The notes below the pieces were generated by a model, which was not told the DNA's origin, ran no database searches, and saw only the letters and a program-made list of their open reading frames with translations. 64,000 bases of DNA from JAWKRB01 sp041389885 (GTDB lineage Bacteria; Myxococcota_A; Polyangia; Polyangiales; Ga0077539). Made by a program: the position numbers and the translations under genes. The stretch is from contig JAWKRB010000021.1 in NCBI GenBank assembly GCA_041389885.1, positions 62,001 through 126,000 of the forward strand. The letters are read 5' to 3'. Within the stretch, counting starts at the first letter, position 1. Each line of letters opens with the position of its first letter. This document shows positions 42,632 through 51,941 of this stretch, piece after piece.

Positions 42632-44338
42632 TCAGGGCGCGGGTACGCTCGTGCCCAGCGCGGCGTCCCAGGCGTCGCACTCGCGGCCGCGCCAACCGCT
42701 CACCGTCGTCGAGGCCGGCGCGATGCGGAGCAGCGGCTCGCCCGTGGTGTACGCCGACCACGCGGGGTCTCCCCCGCCGTTGGGGTCGCCGGTCGCGGCG
42801 AAGCGCGTCCAGTATCCCAGCATCGCGCGCTCGACGGCGAGCTCGTTCGCCGTGAGCTGCAGCGCGCCCGCGCCGAGGTTCTGAAACAAGAAGCCCAGCT
42901 CGACGCCGTGCCACGCGCCGAGTGCGCGGAGGGTGACCCCGGCGCTCTCGAGCGGCTGCGCGAAGAGGTAACGGTAGACCGCCGCGCCCGCGCCGCCCGC
43001 GACGGCGGCCCTCGCGGCGCTGCGCGCGTTGCAGCCGAAGCGCGCGTCGGTGAGCGCCTGCACCAGCGCCGCGCGAGGCGTGGGGTAGGCCGACGCGGGG
43101 TACACCGCCATCACCCGATCGGCGAACTGCGCGCCGCCCACGGCCACCAGCGCCGCGCGGTACGCCGCCTCGTTGGCGATGGCGGGCACCGTGAGGCCCA
43201 CCTCTTCGGTGTTGTGCCCGACGACGAAGGGGACCCGGTTGTGGCGCCCCGCGGCGATGGCGTCGAGGGGGCGCTCGGGGAGCACCGGGGTGCCGAACAC
43301 CGGACCCCAGCTCACCATCGACGGGTCGAGGCCCGAGATGCTCACCGGCGCGGGCAGCGCGCGCACGACGGCGTCGGCGGAGAGGGCGCGCAGGCAGGCC
43401 GGGACGTCGGCGGCGGCGGCGCACCCCGCGGCCTCGACGAAGCGCGCGGCGGTGGCTCGAGACGCCTCGACGCTGCGCTGCGAGCTGCACACCCCGCTCT
43501 GCATCAGCGCGCGAGAGAACAAGCCCGCCGCCGCGGGCGAGGCGACGAGCGTGCAGACGTTCACCGCGCCCGCGCTCTCGCCGAAGATCATCACCCGCGT
43601 CGGGTCGCCGCGAAAGGCGCGGATGTTGCGCTGCACCCAGCGGAGCGCGCGGATCTGGTCGAGGGTCCCGAGGTCGCCGACCTCGGCGCCCGACTCGGCC
43701 TCGAGGGCGGGGTGCATGAGATATCCGAGCGGCCCGAGGCGATACTGCGCCACGACCACCACCACGCCGCCGCGCACGGCGAGCCGCGCGCCGTCGAAGG
43801 ACCGCTGCCCCGCCGGGGTCGTCTCGCCCGCGGAGCCGACGACGTTGCCGCCGCCGTGGATGAAGAACATCACGGGCAGCGCCGCGTCGGCGGGCGCGTC
43901 GGCGGGGCGCCAGACGTTGAGCGTGAGGCAGTCCTCCTGCCCGAGCATCGCCGCCGTCGGGTCGAAGGGCTGCCCCTGCCGCTGGGGGATCTGCGGGCAC
44001 GACGGCGCCCACTCCGTCGCCTCCCGCACGCCCGCCCAGCACCCGCTCGACGCGACGGGCGGGCGCCATCGCAGCGCGCCCACGGGCGGCTCCGCGAAGG
44101 GCACCCCGAGCCACCGGAGCGCCTGCGCGTCGCTCGCGCCCCGGAGGAGCCCGCGCTCGGTCGCCGCGACCAGGGGATCGCTGGACGGAGCCGCGCAGAC
44201 CGCGTCGCCGTCTGTCGGCGCGTCGCGCGCGGCGTCTGCGACGTCGGGCGAGGCCCCGGCGTCGGGGGTGGGCGCTGAAGGTGTCCCCCCGCAGGCGACC
44301 GCGAGCGGGATCATCGAGAGGAGAACGCGGGCACGCAT
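42632..44338 (-). CDS. Type-B carboxylesterase lipoprotein
   Basis: The 568 residues begin with a lipoprotein signal (LAVAC, Cys16) and a D/A/P linker. The catalytic domain has EDCLTLNVW, FFIHGGG (oxyanion), the nucleophile elbow FGESAGAVN (S255), and a His region WHGVELGFLF near residue 470. This is the carboxylesterase/cholinesterase family. It should cleave esters, facing the periplasm or cell surface. Several Cys pairs fit the family's disulfides. It diverges from nothing close; a small secreted-protein gene lies upstream on the same strand. Confidence 0.9.
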   Translation of the reverse strand: MRARVLLSMIPLAVACGGTPSAPTPDAGASPDVADAARDAPTDGDAVCAAPSSDPLVAATERGLLRGASDAQALRWLGVPFAEPPVGALRWRPPVASSGCWAGVREATEWAPSCPQIPQRQGQPFDPTAAMLGQEDCLTLNVWRPADAPADAALPVMFFIHGGGNVVGSAGETTPAGQRSFDGARLAVRGGVVVVVAQYRLGPLGYLMHPALEAESGAEVGDLGTLDQIRALRWVQRNIRAFRGDPTRVMIFGESAGAVNVCTLVASPAAAGLFSRALMQSGVCSSQRSVEASRATAARFVEAAGCAAAADVPACLRALSADAVVRALPAPVSISGLDPSMVSWGPVFGTPVLPERPLDAIAAGRHNRVPFVVGHNTEEVGLTVPAIANEAAYRAALVAVGGAQFADRVMAVYPASAYPTPRAALVQALTDARFGCNARSAARAAVAGGAGAAVYRYLFAQPLESAGVTLRALGAWHGVELGFLFQNLGAGALQLTANELAVERAMLGYWTRFAATGDPNGGGDPAWSAYTTGEPLLRIAPASTTVSGWRGRECDAWDAALGTSVPAP

Positions 44339-44402
44339 GCGACGGATGATCGCGCGATCCCGAGGGCGCCGATAGCAGCGCCGTGCGCTCGGGCGCGGCG
44401 CT

Positions 44403-44669
44403 TCAGAAGGGCGCCCGTCGCACCGTCTGCGGCACCAGGGGCACGAAGCTCCGCGGCGCGGCCGGGGGTTGGTAGCGCAGGGCGCTGCGCGCGGTCACGC
44501 CGAAGGGGTAGGGGCGCTGAGGACGTCCGTTCACTCGAATCGCGCACACCTCGCGGGCCACGCCGTTCTCGGTGATGGCGGTGAGCACGAGGCCCTCGGG
44601 GCAGGGCGCGGGGTCGGCGGCGGCGACGCTGGGCAGCGCCAGCGCGAAGGCCAGGGTGATCGCTCTCAT
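44403..44669 (-). CDS. Small secreted protein of unknown function
   Basis: The ATG at 44669 (MRAITLAFAL) gives 88 residues with a clean signal peptide (cut near AAA-DP). Another ATG nine bases upstream is equally open. The mature part of about 70 residues has two Cys (PCPEGLVL, EVCAIRVNG) that may bond, and a Pro/Arg-rich tail. I recognise no family. It is divergent from rnhA and upstream of the carboxylesterase. Confidence 0.55.
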   Translation of the reverse strand: MRAITLAFALALPSVAAADPAPCPEGLVLTAITENGVAREVCAIRVNGRPQRPYPFGVTARSALRYQPPAAPRSFVPLVPQTVRRAPF

Positions 44670-44737
44670 GGTGGCCAAGGGACGGGCGAGGCGCCGCGAA
44701 GTTCTCCCCCGCGGCTCGAATCAGGGATGATCCGCTC

Positions 44738-45205
44738 GTGAGCGAAGCGAACGACGAGCGCCCGAGGGTCACGATCTTCACCGACGGCGGCGCGAAGCCG
44801 AACCCCGACGGCCCCGGGGGCTGGGGCGCGCTGATGATTCACGGAGGGCGTCGGCGCGAGCTCTCGGGCGGCGAGGCCTCGACCACGAACAACCGCATGG
44901 AGCTCATGGGCGCGATCTGCGCCCTCGAGGCGCTCAAGCGCCCCTGCGTGGTCACGCTCTACACCGACAGCCAGTACCTGAAGAACGGCATCACCACGTG
45001 GATGACGTCGTGGGTCCGCAACGGCTGGCGCACGGCGGACAAGAAGCCCGTGAAGAACCAGGACCTCTGGCAGCGCCTCCAGGCCGCCGTCGCCCCTCAC
45101 GAGGTGCGCTGGCACTGGGTCAAGGCGCACAACGGCCACCCCGAGAACGAGCGGGTGGACGCCCTCGCCACCGAGGCGCGCCTCGCCATCGAGCGCGCCG
45201 GGTAG
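44738..45205 (+). CDS. rnhA: Ribonuclease HI
   Basis: A GTG at 44738 gives 155 residues. All catalytic acids are present: D16 (FTDGGAKPNP), E55 (NRMELMGAI), D77 (LYTDSQYL) and D141 (NERVDALA), with the His in KAHNGHPENE. It cuts RNA in RNA-DNA hybrids during replication. The gene ends three bases before the convergent proB stop. Confidence 0.96.
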   Translation: MSEANDERPRVTIFTDGGAKPNPDGPGGWGALMIHGGRRRELSGGEASTTNNRMELMGAICALEALKRPCVVTLYTDSQYLKNGITTWMTSWVRNGWRTADKKPVKNQDLWQRLQAAVAPHEVRWHWVKAHNGHPENERVDALATEARLAIERAG

Positions 45206-45208
45206 CGC

Positions 45209-46333
45209 TCAGCCGAGGAGCGCGAGGTCGTCTTTGTGCACGGCCTCGTCGCCGTGGTGCACCCCGAGGAGCTCGCTGATCTCGCGGGTGTTCCTCCCGC
45301 GGATGCGCTCCATCTCCAGGGCCCCGTAGGCGACGAGGCCCCGCGCGAAGGGCGCGCCGTCGAGGCCCTCGAGCTCGACGGGGTCGCCGCGGCGAAAGTC
45401 TCCGCGCACCGCGCGAACCCCAGAGGGGAGCAGCGAGCGGTTGCCCTCGACCAGCGCCTTGCGCGCGCCGTCGTCGACCACGAGCGTGCCGCGGGCGCGG
45501 AGCGTGTGGGCGATCCAGTGCCGCCGCGCGGAGACCTTCTCGGCGCCGGCGAGAAAGACGGTGCCGAGGTCCTCGCCGCGAAAGATGCGCGGCAGCGCGG
45601 CGGGCTCGCGGCCCGAGGCCACGAAGGCCATGGCGCCGGCGTCGTTGGCCGCGCGGGCCGCGCGGAGCTTGGTGATCATTCCCCCTTTGCCCCGCGCGGA
45701 GGTGTCGCTGCGCACGAAGCGGTCGACCCCGCGGTCGCCGGGAGAGACCACCGAGACCCGCCGTCCCTCGTCGTCGAGGAGCCCGGGCGCGACGGAGAGC
45801 ATCACCAGCACGTCGGCCTGCACGAGGTTGGCGACCTGCGCCGACAGCGAGTCGTTGTCGCCGAAGGCGATCTCGTCGACGCTGACCGTGTCGTTCTCGT
45901 TGATCACGGGAATGGCTCGCCGCGCGCAGAGCGCGTCGATGGCCCCGCGGGCGTTGAGGTACCTCTGGCGGTCGGCGAAATCGGCGTGGGTGAGCAGCAC
46001 CTGCGCCGCGGTGCGCCCGTGCGCCGCGAGGGCCTCGGACCACAGGCGAATGAGGGCCCCCTGCCCCGCCGCGGCGCAGGCCTGGAGCGCGTCCATGCGC
46101 TTGGGCCGCGCGCTGAGCTTGAGCGCCTCGACGCCGAGGGCGATGGCGCCCGAAGACACCACGAGCATCCTGCGCTGGGGGTCGGCGGCGAGGGAGGCGA
46201 TGTCGGCGGCGAGGGAGGCGAGCACGGCGCCCTCGATGCGCCCGTCGTCGTCGGTGAGCACGCCGCTGCCGACCTTGACCACCACGGTGCGCGCGTCTCG
46301 GAGCCTCGTCACGAGCTCAGATCTGGGGTTCAC
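45209..46333 (-). CDS. proB: Glutamate 5-kinase
   Basis: I take the GTG at 46333 (374 residues); a TTG at 46357 would add eight residues. The amino-acid-kinase domain has VVVKVGSGVLT, VSSGAIALG, INENDTVSVDE and a GKGGMITKL segment. A C-terminal PUA domain follows (VDDGARKALVEGNRSLLPSGV, RGDFRRGDPVELEG). It makes glutamyl 5-phosphate in proline synthesis. It is divergent from proC, so both steps of the pathway may share the 64-base region between them; proA is not in the window. Confidence 0.95.
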   Translation of the reverse strand: MNPRSELVTRLRDARTVVVKVGSGVLTDDDGRIEGAVLASLAADIASLAADPQRRMLVVSSGAIALGVEALKLSARPKRMDALQACAAAGQGALIRLWSEALAAHGRTAAQVLLTHADFADRQRYLNARGAIDALCARRAIPVINENDTVSVDEIAFGDNDSLSAQVANLVQADVLVMLSVAPGLLDDEGRRVSVVSPGDRGVDRFVRSDTSARGKGGMITKLRAARAANDAGAMAFVASGREPAALPRIFRGEDLGTVFLAGAEKVSARRHWIAHTLRARGTLVVDDGARKALVEGNRSLLPSGVRAVRGDFRRGDPVELEGLDGAPFARGLVAYGALEMERIRGRNTREISELLGVHHGDEAVHKDDLALLG

Positions 46334-46397
46334 GGGCGATCGATTAGCACCAGACAAGGCGTCTCATCCAGGTGCGTGTATTCTCCCGCGCCCAACG

Positions 46398-47228
46398 ATG
46401 CTGGCAGGAAAGCGATTCGCGTTCGTCGGAGCTGGAAACATGGCGGAGGCCCTCATTCGAGGCCTCCTCGCGTCGGGCACGGTGACGGGAGAGGACATCT
46501 CCGTCTCGGGCCGCCGCCGGGAGCGCACCCAGCGCACCGCCGAGCGCCTGGGCGTGCACGCCGCGGCCGACAACGCCGAGTGCGTGCAGGCCGCCGACGT
46601 GGTGATGCTCTGCGTGAAGCCGCAGGTGATGGCGCCGGTGCTCGCCGAGGTGGGCGCGGTGATCCCCTCGGGGGCGCTGGTGATCTCGGTGGCGGCGGGG
46701 ATCTCCGCGGGCGCCATCGAGTCGCACCTGCGCGCGGGGGCGCGGGTGGTGCGCTCGATGCCGAACACGGGCGCGATCGTGCGGCAGAGCGCGACGGCCA
46801 TCGCGGGGGGCGCCAACGCCACCGAGGCCGACCTCTCCGCGGCGCGCGCGGTGTTCGACAGCGTGGGGCGCACGGTGGTGGTCGACGAGGTGCACCTCAA
46901 CGCGGTGACGGGGCTCTCGGGCAGCGGCCCGGCGTACATCTTTCTGATCATCGACGCGCTGGCCGACGCCGGGGTGAAGGTCGGGCTCTCGCGCGACGTG
47001 GCGATGGAGCTCGCGGCGCAGACCGTGATGGGCAGCGCGCAGGTGCTCCTCCAGACCGGCGAGCACCCCGGGCGCCTCAAGGACCAGGTGACCTCCCCCG
47101 GCGGCACGGCCATCGCGGGCATCGCGACCCTCGAGGCCGGCGGCCTTCGCACCACGCTGATCAACGCCGTCGAGGTCGCGACGGGGCGCGCGCGGGAGCT
47201 CGGCGAGGCCTACTCGAACCGGGGTTGA
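46398..47228 (+). CDS. proC: Pyrroline-5-carboxylate reductase
   Basis: From the ATG at 46398 it has 276 residues. The N-terminal Rossmann fold starts FAFVGAGNMAEALIRG, then VKPQ, RSMPNTGAIV, LSGSGPAYIFLIIDALADAG and SPGGTAIAGIATLE in the helical dimer domain, all typical of ProC. It reduces pyrroline 5-carboxylate to proline. It is divergent from proB and only three bases before the next hydrolase gene, which suggests that gene rides on the same transcript. Confidence 0.96.
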   Translation: MLAGKRFAFVGAGNMAEALIRGLLASGTVTGEDISVSGRRRERTQRTAERLGVHAAADNAECVQAADVVMLCVKPQVMAPVLAEVGAVIPSGALVISVAAGISAGAIESHLRAGARVVRSMPNTGAIVRQSATAIAGGANATEADLSAARAVFDSVGRTVVVDEVHLNAVTGLSGSGPAYIFLIIDALADAGVKVGLSRDVAMELAAQTVMGSAQVLLQTGEHPGRLKDQVTSPGGTAIAGIATLEAGGLRTTLINAVEVATGRARELGEAYSNRG

Positions 47229-47230
47229 GC

Positions 47231-48226
47231 GTGCGCGTCCACGAGGCCGAGGTCACCCGCCACGAGGTGCCCAACGGCGATGGTTGGCTGCTCTCGCTGC
47301 GCCGCACGTCGCACCCCGCGCCGGAGCACGTCGCCGGCGGGGCCCCGCGGCGGCCGCTGCTCATCGTGCCGGGCTACGGGATGAATTCGTTCATCTTCGG
47401 GTTTCACCCCAGCGGGCGCTCCCTCGAGGAGCACCTGGCGTGGCGGGGCTTCGAGGTGTGGTCCGTCGACCTGCGCGCGCAGGGGAGGAGCAGGTCGCTG
47501 GGCGGCGAGGGCCCGCGGCGCTTCGGCCTCGACGCCCTGGCGCTGATCGACGTGCCCGCGGCCCTCGCGCACGTGCTCGCGTGCACCCGCACCGGCGCGA
47601 CGCAGGTCGATGTCATCGGCGCGTCCCTCGGCGCGTCGCTGATGTTCGTGACCGCGGCGGTGCACGGCCACGCCGACCTCGGCTCCCTGGTCTCCTTCGG
47701 CGGACCGCTGCGCTGGGAGAGGGTCCACCCCGCCCTGCGCCTCGCCTTCGCGTCGCCCACCCTCGCGGGGATGGTCCCCTTTCGAGGCACGCGCGCGATC
47801 GCGCGGCGGGCGCTCCCCCTGCTGACCCGGCTCCCCGCGCTGCTCTCGGTGTACCTCAACACCTCGGTCACCGACGTCTCCCGCGCCGAGGAGATGATCG
47901 AGACCGTCGAGGACCCGATCCCTCAGATCAACGCCGAGATCGCGCGGTGGATCGCCGCGCGCGACCTCGTGGTGCGCGGGGTGAACGTCACCGACGCGGT
48001 GGCCGCCCTCCCCAACCCCCTGATGAGCGTTGTCGCCCTCGGAGACGGGATCGTTCCTCCGGAGACGGCGCGCTCGGCGCACGCGACGAGCCGCGCGAAG
48101 GCCCGCAAGCTGCTCGAGGTCGGCACCCCGGCCCTCCCGATGGCGCACGCCGACCTCTTCATCTCGCGCGTCTCGGAGGCCGAGGTGTTCGAGCCCCTGG
48201 CGCGCTGGCTCGCCGAGCAGCCCTGA
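47231..48226 (+). CDS. Alpha/beta hydrolase, PhaC/lipase-like
   Basis: A GTG at 47231 gives 331 residues; a TTG at 47225 overlaps the proC stop. The frame remains open far upstream only as a shadow of proC and proB. Motifs are LLIVPGYGMNSFIFGF (oxyanion part), VDLRAQGRS, the nucleophile elbow VIGASLGASL, and a late SVVALGDGIVPP acid region followed by MAHADL, which could supply the His. The profile recalls polyhydroxyalkanoate synthases and related lipases, but the active-site Cys of PhaC is replaced by Ser. Cytoplasmic; substrate unknown. Confidence 0.82.
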   Translation: MRVHEAEVTRHEVPNGDGWLLSLRRTSHPAPEHVAGGAPRRPLLIVPGYGMNSFIFGFHPSGRSLEEHLAWRGFEVWSVDLRAQGRSRSLGGEGPRRFGLDALALIDVPAALAHVLACTRTGATQVDVIGASLGASLMFVTAAVHGHADLGSLVSFGGPLRWERVHPALRLAFASPTLAGMVPFRGTRAIARRALPLLTRLPALLSVYLNTSVTDVSRAEEMIETVEDPIPQINAEIARWIAARDLVVRGVNVTDAVAALPNPLMSVVALGDGIVPPETARSAHATSRAKARKLLEVGTPALPMAHADLFISRVSEAEVFEPLARWLAEQP

Positions 48227-48442
48227 TCAGCGAACGATCACGGTCCCCTGCACCACCGGCGGCGGCGCGGCGTAGACGGTCGGCTGCTGCACGTACACGG
48301 GCTGCGTGCGCACCACCACGGGCTGAGGACGCACGTACACCGGGCGCGGCTGGTAGACCACGGCCCGACGGCGGACGAGGCAGCCGCCGAGGGTGGCGGC
48401 GAGGGAAGCGAGGACGATCGGTGCAACGAGCTTCTTCATCAT
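48227..48442 (-). CDS. Small Tyr/Pro/Val-rich lipoprotein
   Basis: AAGGAG stands six bases before the ATG at 48442, giving 71 residues; a second ATG follows directly. A lipoprotein signal ends LAATLGGC (Cys21). The mature part is a degenerate repeat of YVRPQP- and VYVQQP-like steps ending in VVQGTVIVR. It has no other Cys. Such short repetitive lipoproteins are common in myxobacteria and may be cell-wall-associated. No family is recognised. It is back to back with the S1-domain gene at 48561. Confidence 0.7.
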   Translation of the reverse strand: MMKKLVAPIVLASLAATLGGCLVRRRAVVYQPRPVYVRPQPVVVRTQPVYVQQPTVYAAPPPVVQGTVIVR

Positions 48443-48560
48443 GGAGGGCTCCTTTCGGCGGGGAAGTCTGCCAAGGATCATCTACGTACACAAACCCTCG
48501 CACATTCCATCGCCGCGTGCGCCGTGCTAAGGGCCAGCGCCCTTCAGCACGAGAGCCACC

Positions 48561-50003
48561 ATGAGCGACGACCCCTCCATGAGCGAATTCGCATCCCTCT
48601 TCGAGTCCACCGGGGCGAAGACCCCGAAGCGCGCAGACCTCCGCGTGGGCGCGCGCGCCGAGGGGACGGTCGCGAGGATCACCCGCGAGGCGGTGTTCCT
48701 CGAGCTCGACGCGAAGCGCCAGGCGTGGATCGACGCGCAGGAGCTCACCGGCCCCGACGGCGCGCTCACCGTGAAGCTCGGCGACACGGTGTCGGCGCAC
48801 GTGGTCGAGGTCGACGCGCGCACCGGCGACGTGAAGCTCGGTCGCTCCCTCGGGCGCAAGGGCGACACCGCGTCGCTCGAGATCGCGCGGGAGCAGGGCA
48901 TCGCCGTCGAGGGCAAGGTCGCCGCGGTGAACAAGGGCGGCGCCGAGGTGCACATCGACGGCGTGCGGGCGTTCTGCCCGACCTCGCAGCTCGACGTTCG
49001 CTACGTCGCCGACCCGCAGAGCTTCGTCGGAAAGACCCTGCGCTTTCGCGTCACCGAGGTTCGCGAGGGCGGGCGCAACGTGGTGCTCTCGCGCCGCGCG
49101 GTGCTCGAGGCCGAGGCCCGCGAGGCGCTCGCGCACATCCTCAAGTCTCTCGCGCCGGGCGCGAACGTCACCGGCACCGTGTCGGGCGTGCGCGAGTTCG
49201 GCGCCTTCGTCGACCTCGGCGGCGCCGAGGGGCTCATCCCCGCGAGCGAGCTCTCGCACGACTCGCAGGTGCGCCCCGGCGACGTGCTCAAGATCGGCGA
49301 CGTGGTCAGCGTGCAGGTGAAGGAGCTCCGTGAGAAAGACGGCGAGACCCGCATCACCCTCTCGCTCAAGGCCCTGAGCGCCGACCCCTGGGACGCCCTC
49401 GCCGCGCTCGCGCCGGTGGGCAAGGTCGTCGCCGGCACCGTGACCCGCCTCGCGGATTTCGGCGCGTTCATTCGCGTCGCCGCGGGCGTCGAGGGGCTGC
49501 TCCACGTGTCGGAGCTCCCGGGCCGCGCGGCACACCCGTCGCAGTCGCTCGAGGTGGGTCAGTCGATCCTCGTCGCGGTGAAGTCGGCCGACGCCGCCGC
49601 GCGCAAGATCTCCCTCACCCTCGCGCCCGAGGGCGCCGAGGCGGGCGCCGCGGTGGGCGGCGTCGGGCTCGTCGTGGGCAGCATCGTGAAGGTCACCGTC
49701 GACCGCATCGAGAGCTTCGGGCTCTTCGTGCAGGTCGAGGGCTCGCGCAGCCGCGGCGGGCGCGGGCTCGTGCCCGTCGCCGAGCTCGGCCTGCCCCGCG
49801 GCGCCGACCTGCGCAAGCACTACCCCGAGGGCACGGCCTTCGAGGCCAAGGTCCTCGAGACCGGCGAGGGGCGGCTGCGGCTCTCGGTGCGCAAGATCCG
49901 CGACGACGAGGAGCGAGCCGCGTACGAGGGCTACCGCACCACGGCGAAGGCGGGCGCGAAGGCGACCCTCGGCGACCTCATCAAGTCACGCGCCAGGCGC
50001 TGA
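48561..50003 (+). CDS. Multi-S1-domain RNA-binding protein (ribosomal protein S1-like)
   Basis: The 480-residue protein contains five S1-type OB folds at about residues 27-95, 113-180, 190-265, 280-350 and 370-455. The third and fourth are the most canonical (GTVSGVREFGAFVDLGGAEGLIPASELS; GTVTRLADFGAFIRVAAGVEGLLHVSEL, given here only as landmarks by their first halves GTVSGVREFGAFVDLGG and GTVTRLADFGAFIRVAAG). It binds single-stranded RNA and may help translation or RNA turnover. It is a shorter homolog of ribosomal protein S1; whether it replaces or supplements rpsA cannot be told here. Monocistronic. Confidence 0.88.
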   Translation: MSDDPSMSEFASLFESTGAKTPKRADLRVGARAEGTVARITREAVFLELDAKRQAWIDAQELTGPDGALTVKLGDTVSAHVVEVDARTGDVKLGRSLGRKGDTASLEIAREQGIAVEGKVAAVNKGGAEVHIDGVRAFCPTSQLDVRYVADPQSFVGKTLRFRVTEVREGGRNVVLSRRAVLEAEAREALAHILKSLAPGANVTGTVSGVREFGAFVDLGGAEGLIPASELSHDSQVRPGDVLKIGDVVSVQVKELREKDGETRITLSLKALSADPWDALAALAPVGKVVAGTVTRLADFGAFIRVAAGVEGLLHVSELPGRAAHPSQSLEVGQSILVAVKSADAAARKISLTLAPEGAEAGAAVGGVGLVVGSIVKVTVDRIESFGLFVQVEGSRSRGGRGLVPVAELGLPRGADLRKHYPEGTAFEAKVLETGEGRLRLSVRKIRDDEERAAYEGYRTTAKAGAKATLGDLIKSRARR

Positions 50004-50025
50004 CGCACGAAGCCCCCGGCGCGTG

Positions 50026-50045
50026 GGCAGGTCCGTGGATCTGCC
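50026..50045. terminator. 9-bp hairpin between convergent genes
   Basis: GGCAGGTCC (50026-50034) pairs with GGATCTGCC (50037-50045) with one G-U pair and a very short loop. It lies between the S1-domain gene stop (50003) and the sdhC stop (50082). Confidence 0.4.
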
Positions 50046-50081
50046 TCGCCCGAGGGCCTCCCATGCAACGCGCGGTCGAGG

Positions 50082-50792
50082 TCAGTCGAGGGGGACGGGG
50101 CAGCTGAAGACCTCGGCCTGCTGGTACATCCCGATCACGGAGCCGAGGCCGAAGACCAGCAGCACGGCGAAGAGCGTGAGGCTGATGACCTGCATCTGCC
50201 GCGAGGCCTTGGGCGAGGCCGCGAGGCCGTTGATGAAGGCCGCGGTGTAGACGCCGTTGGCGAGGTGGTAGGCGATGCCGATGACGCCGAGGGTGTAGAC
50301 CACCAGCGTCGGGGGGTGGTGGCGCATGTGCCCGGCGAGGTCGCAGAACTCCTCGTGGCCGGTGGGGTTGCCGAGGGCGGGCTTGATGCGCGCGAGGAAG
50401 ATGTGCGCGCCGAGAAAGCCCATGAGGCCCAGCGCCGAGAGCCGCTGCAGGAGGTACTTCGCGTTGCCGAAGAACTTGTACCCGTTGGGCTTCGTCATGC
50501 GGATGCGGCGCAGGCCCCAGAGGGTGTGCAGCACCAGCGGACCGAGCACCACGAGGCTCACGAGCCACGACGAGACGCCGTTGCCCACGTAGGTCGAGGT
50601 GCCGTCGACGACGCGGACGTCGGTGACGTGCGCGGCCCACGCCTCGCGGCCGGCCCACACGTAGAGGTTCTCCCAAAGGTGCCAGACGGTCCATACGCCC
50701 AGGGGCGCGAGCGCCAACACAGACCCGAGCCTCGGCAAGAGGCCCCCGCGACCCGCCGCGACCTCGACCTCACCGTGCACTGCCTCAGACAT
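50082..50792 (-). CDS. sdhC: Succinate dehydrogenase cytochrome b subunit (b558 type), orphan
   Basis: The ATG at 50792 gives 236 residues with five membrane helices. The family signature fits the single-subunit cytochrome b558 anchors of succinate dehydrogenase and fumarate reductase: VWTVWHLWENLYVW, LLQRLSALGLMGFLGAHIF, and HLANGVYTAAFINGLA, with conserved His in the helices for heme. It would anchor SdhAB and pass electrons to menaquinone. No sdhA or sdhB is in the window, which is unusual. The longer open frame upstream is a shadow of the aldolase gene. Confidence 0.88.
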   Translation of the reverse strand: MSEAVHGEVEVAAGRGGLLPRLGSVLALAPLGVWTVWHLWENLYVWAGREAWAAHVTDVRVVDGTSTYVGNGVSSWLVSLVVLGPLVLHTLWGLRRIRMTKPNGYKFFGNAKYLLQRLSALGLMGFLGAHIFLARIKPALGNPTGHEEFCDLAGHMRHHPPTLVVYTLGVIGIAYHLANGVYTAAFINGLAASPKASRQMQVISLTLFAVLLVFGLGSVIGMYQQAEVFSCPVPLD

Positions 50793-50996
50793 CTCTGACC
50801 CTCTCCTCGCTACGCGCGCTCGCACGAAGCGGCGCTGTCTTCGGGCGCGTACCCTTCTCACGGCGACGCGCCCCATGCAATCCCTCTGCGCGGACGGCGT
50901 TGCAGAACCGCGGCGGGGTCGGTTACACATCGACGCCGCCGCGGCGACCGCACGCCCTCTCAGCGTGTGGTCCGCGAGGAGGAGCGACTCGAACTC

Positions 50997-51920
50997 ATGG
51001 CTCACACCGATCGCGTACGTCAGATTCTGTCGTGGTACGGCAGCGACAGCCCGGGCACGCGGGCGAACATCTCGCGCCTGCTCAATCATGGGCGCCTCGC
51101 GGGCACTGGCAAGCTCGTGATCCTCCCGGTGGATCAGGGCTTCGAGCACGGCCCCGCCCGCTCGTTCTCGCCGAACCCCGCGGGCTACGACCCCGACTAC
51201 CACGCGCAGCTCGCCATCGACGCCGGCTGCAACGCCTACGCGGCGCCGCTGGGCTTCATCGAGGCCGTGGCCGACCGCTTCGCGGGGGAGATCCCGCTGA
51301 TCCTCAAGCTGAACAACAGCGACTCGCTGTCGAAGGGCCACTCGCCCTGCTCGGCGATCACGGGCTCGGTCGACGACGCGGTGCGCCTGGGCTGCGCGGC
51401 CATCGGCTTCACGATCTACCCCGGCTCCGCCGACCGGAACGTGATGTACGAGGAGTTCCGCGAGATCACCGCCGAGGCCAAGGCCTCGGGCCTCGCCGTG
51501 GTGCTCTGGGCCTACCCCCGCGGCGAGGGCCTCGCCAAGGAGCACGAGCAGGCCGTCGACGTGAGCGCCTACGCCGCGCAGATCTCCGCGCAGCTCGGCG
51601 CGCACATCATCAAGATCAAGCCCCCGAAGAACGTCATCGCGCAGGCCGAGGCGCAGAAGTCGTTCGAGAAGGCCGGCATCCCCACGGCCACCCTCACCGA
51701 CCGCGTGCGCCACTGCGTGCAGTCGGCGTTCAACGGCAAGCGCATCCTGATCTTCTCGGGGGGCGAGGCCAAGGGCACCGACGCGGTGCTCGCCGAGGTG
51801 CGCGAGATCGCCGCGGGCGGCGCCTTCGGGTCCATCATGGGCCGCAACGCGTTCCAGCGTCCGCGCGAGGAGGCCATCCAGCTCCTGCACGACGTCATGG
51901 ACATCTTTCGCGACGCCTGA
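50997..51920 (+). CDS. fbaB: Fructose-bisphosphate aldolase, class I (DhnA/FbaB family)
   Basis: The ATG at 50997 gives 307 residues; a GTG at 50967 is an alternative, and AGGAGG lies 14 bases before the ATG. The barrel shows LPVDQGFEHGP, LKLNNSD, GFTIYPGSADRN, VLWAYPRGEG and HIIKIKPPKN with the Schiff-base Lys, then LIFSGGEAKG. It splits or forms fructose 1,6-bisphosphate without metal. The enzyme is a standalone glycolytic or gluconeogenic gene, followed by two small membrane-protein genes. Confidence 0.92.
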   Translation: MAHTDRVRQILSWYGSDSPGTRANISRLLNHGRLAGTGKLVILPVDQGFEHGPARSFSPNPAGYDPDYHAQLAIDAGCNAYAAPLGFIEAVADRFAGEIPLILKLNNSDSLSKGHSPCSAITGSVDDAVRLGCAAIGFTIYPGSADRNVMYEEFREITAEAKASGLAVVLWAYPRGEGLAKEHEQAVDVSAYAAQISAQLGAHIIKIKPPKNVIAQAEAQKSFEKAGIPTATLTDRVRHCVQSAFNGKRILIFSGGEAKGTDAVLAEVREIAAGGAFGSIMGRNAFQRPREEAIQLLHDVMDIFRDA

Positions 51921-51941
51921 TCGCTCCCCGCGCGCCCGCCG

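Noticed and set aside
45236..47230. Extended N-terminus for the hydrolase ending at 48226
   Set aside because: The upstream register lies antisense to proB and out of frame over proC; the GTG at 47231 three bases after proC fits better.
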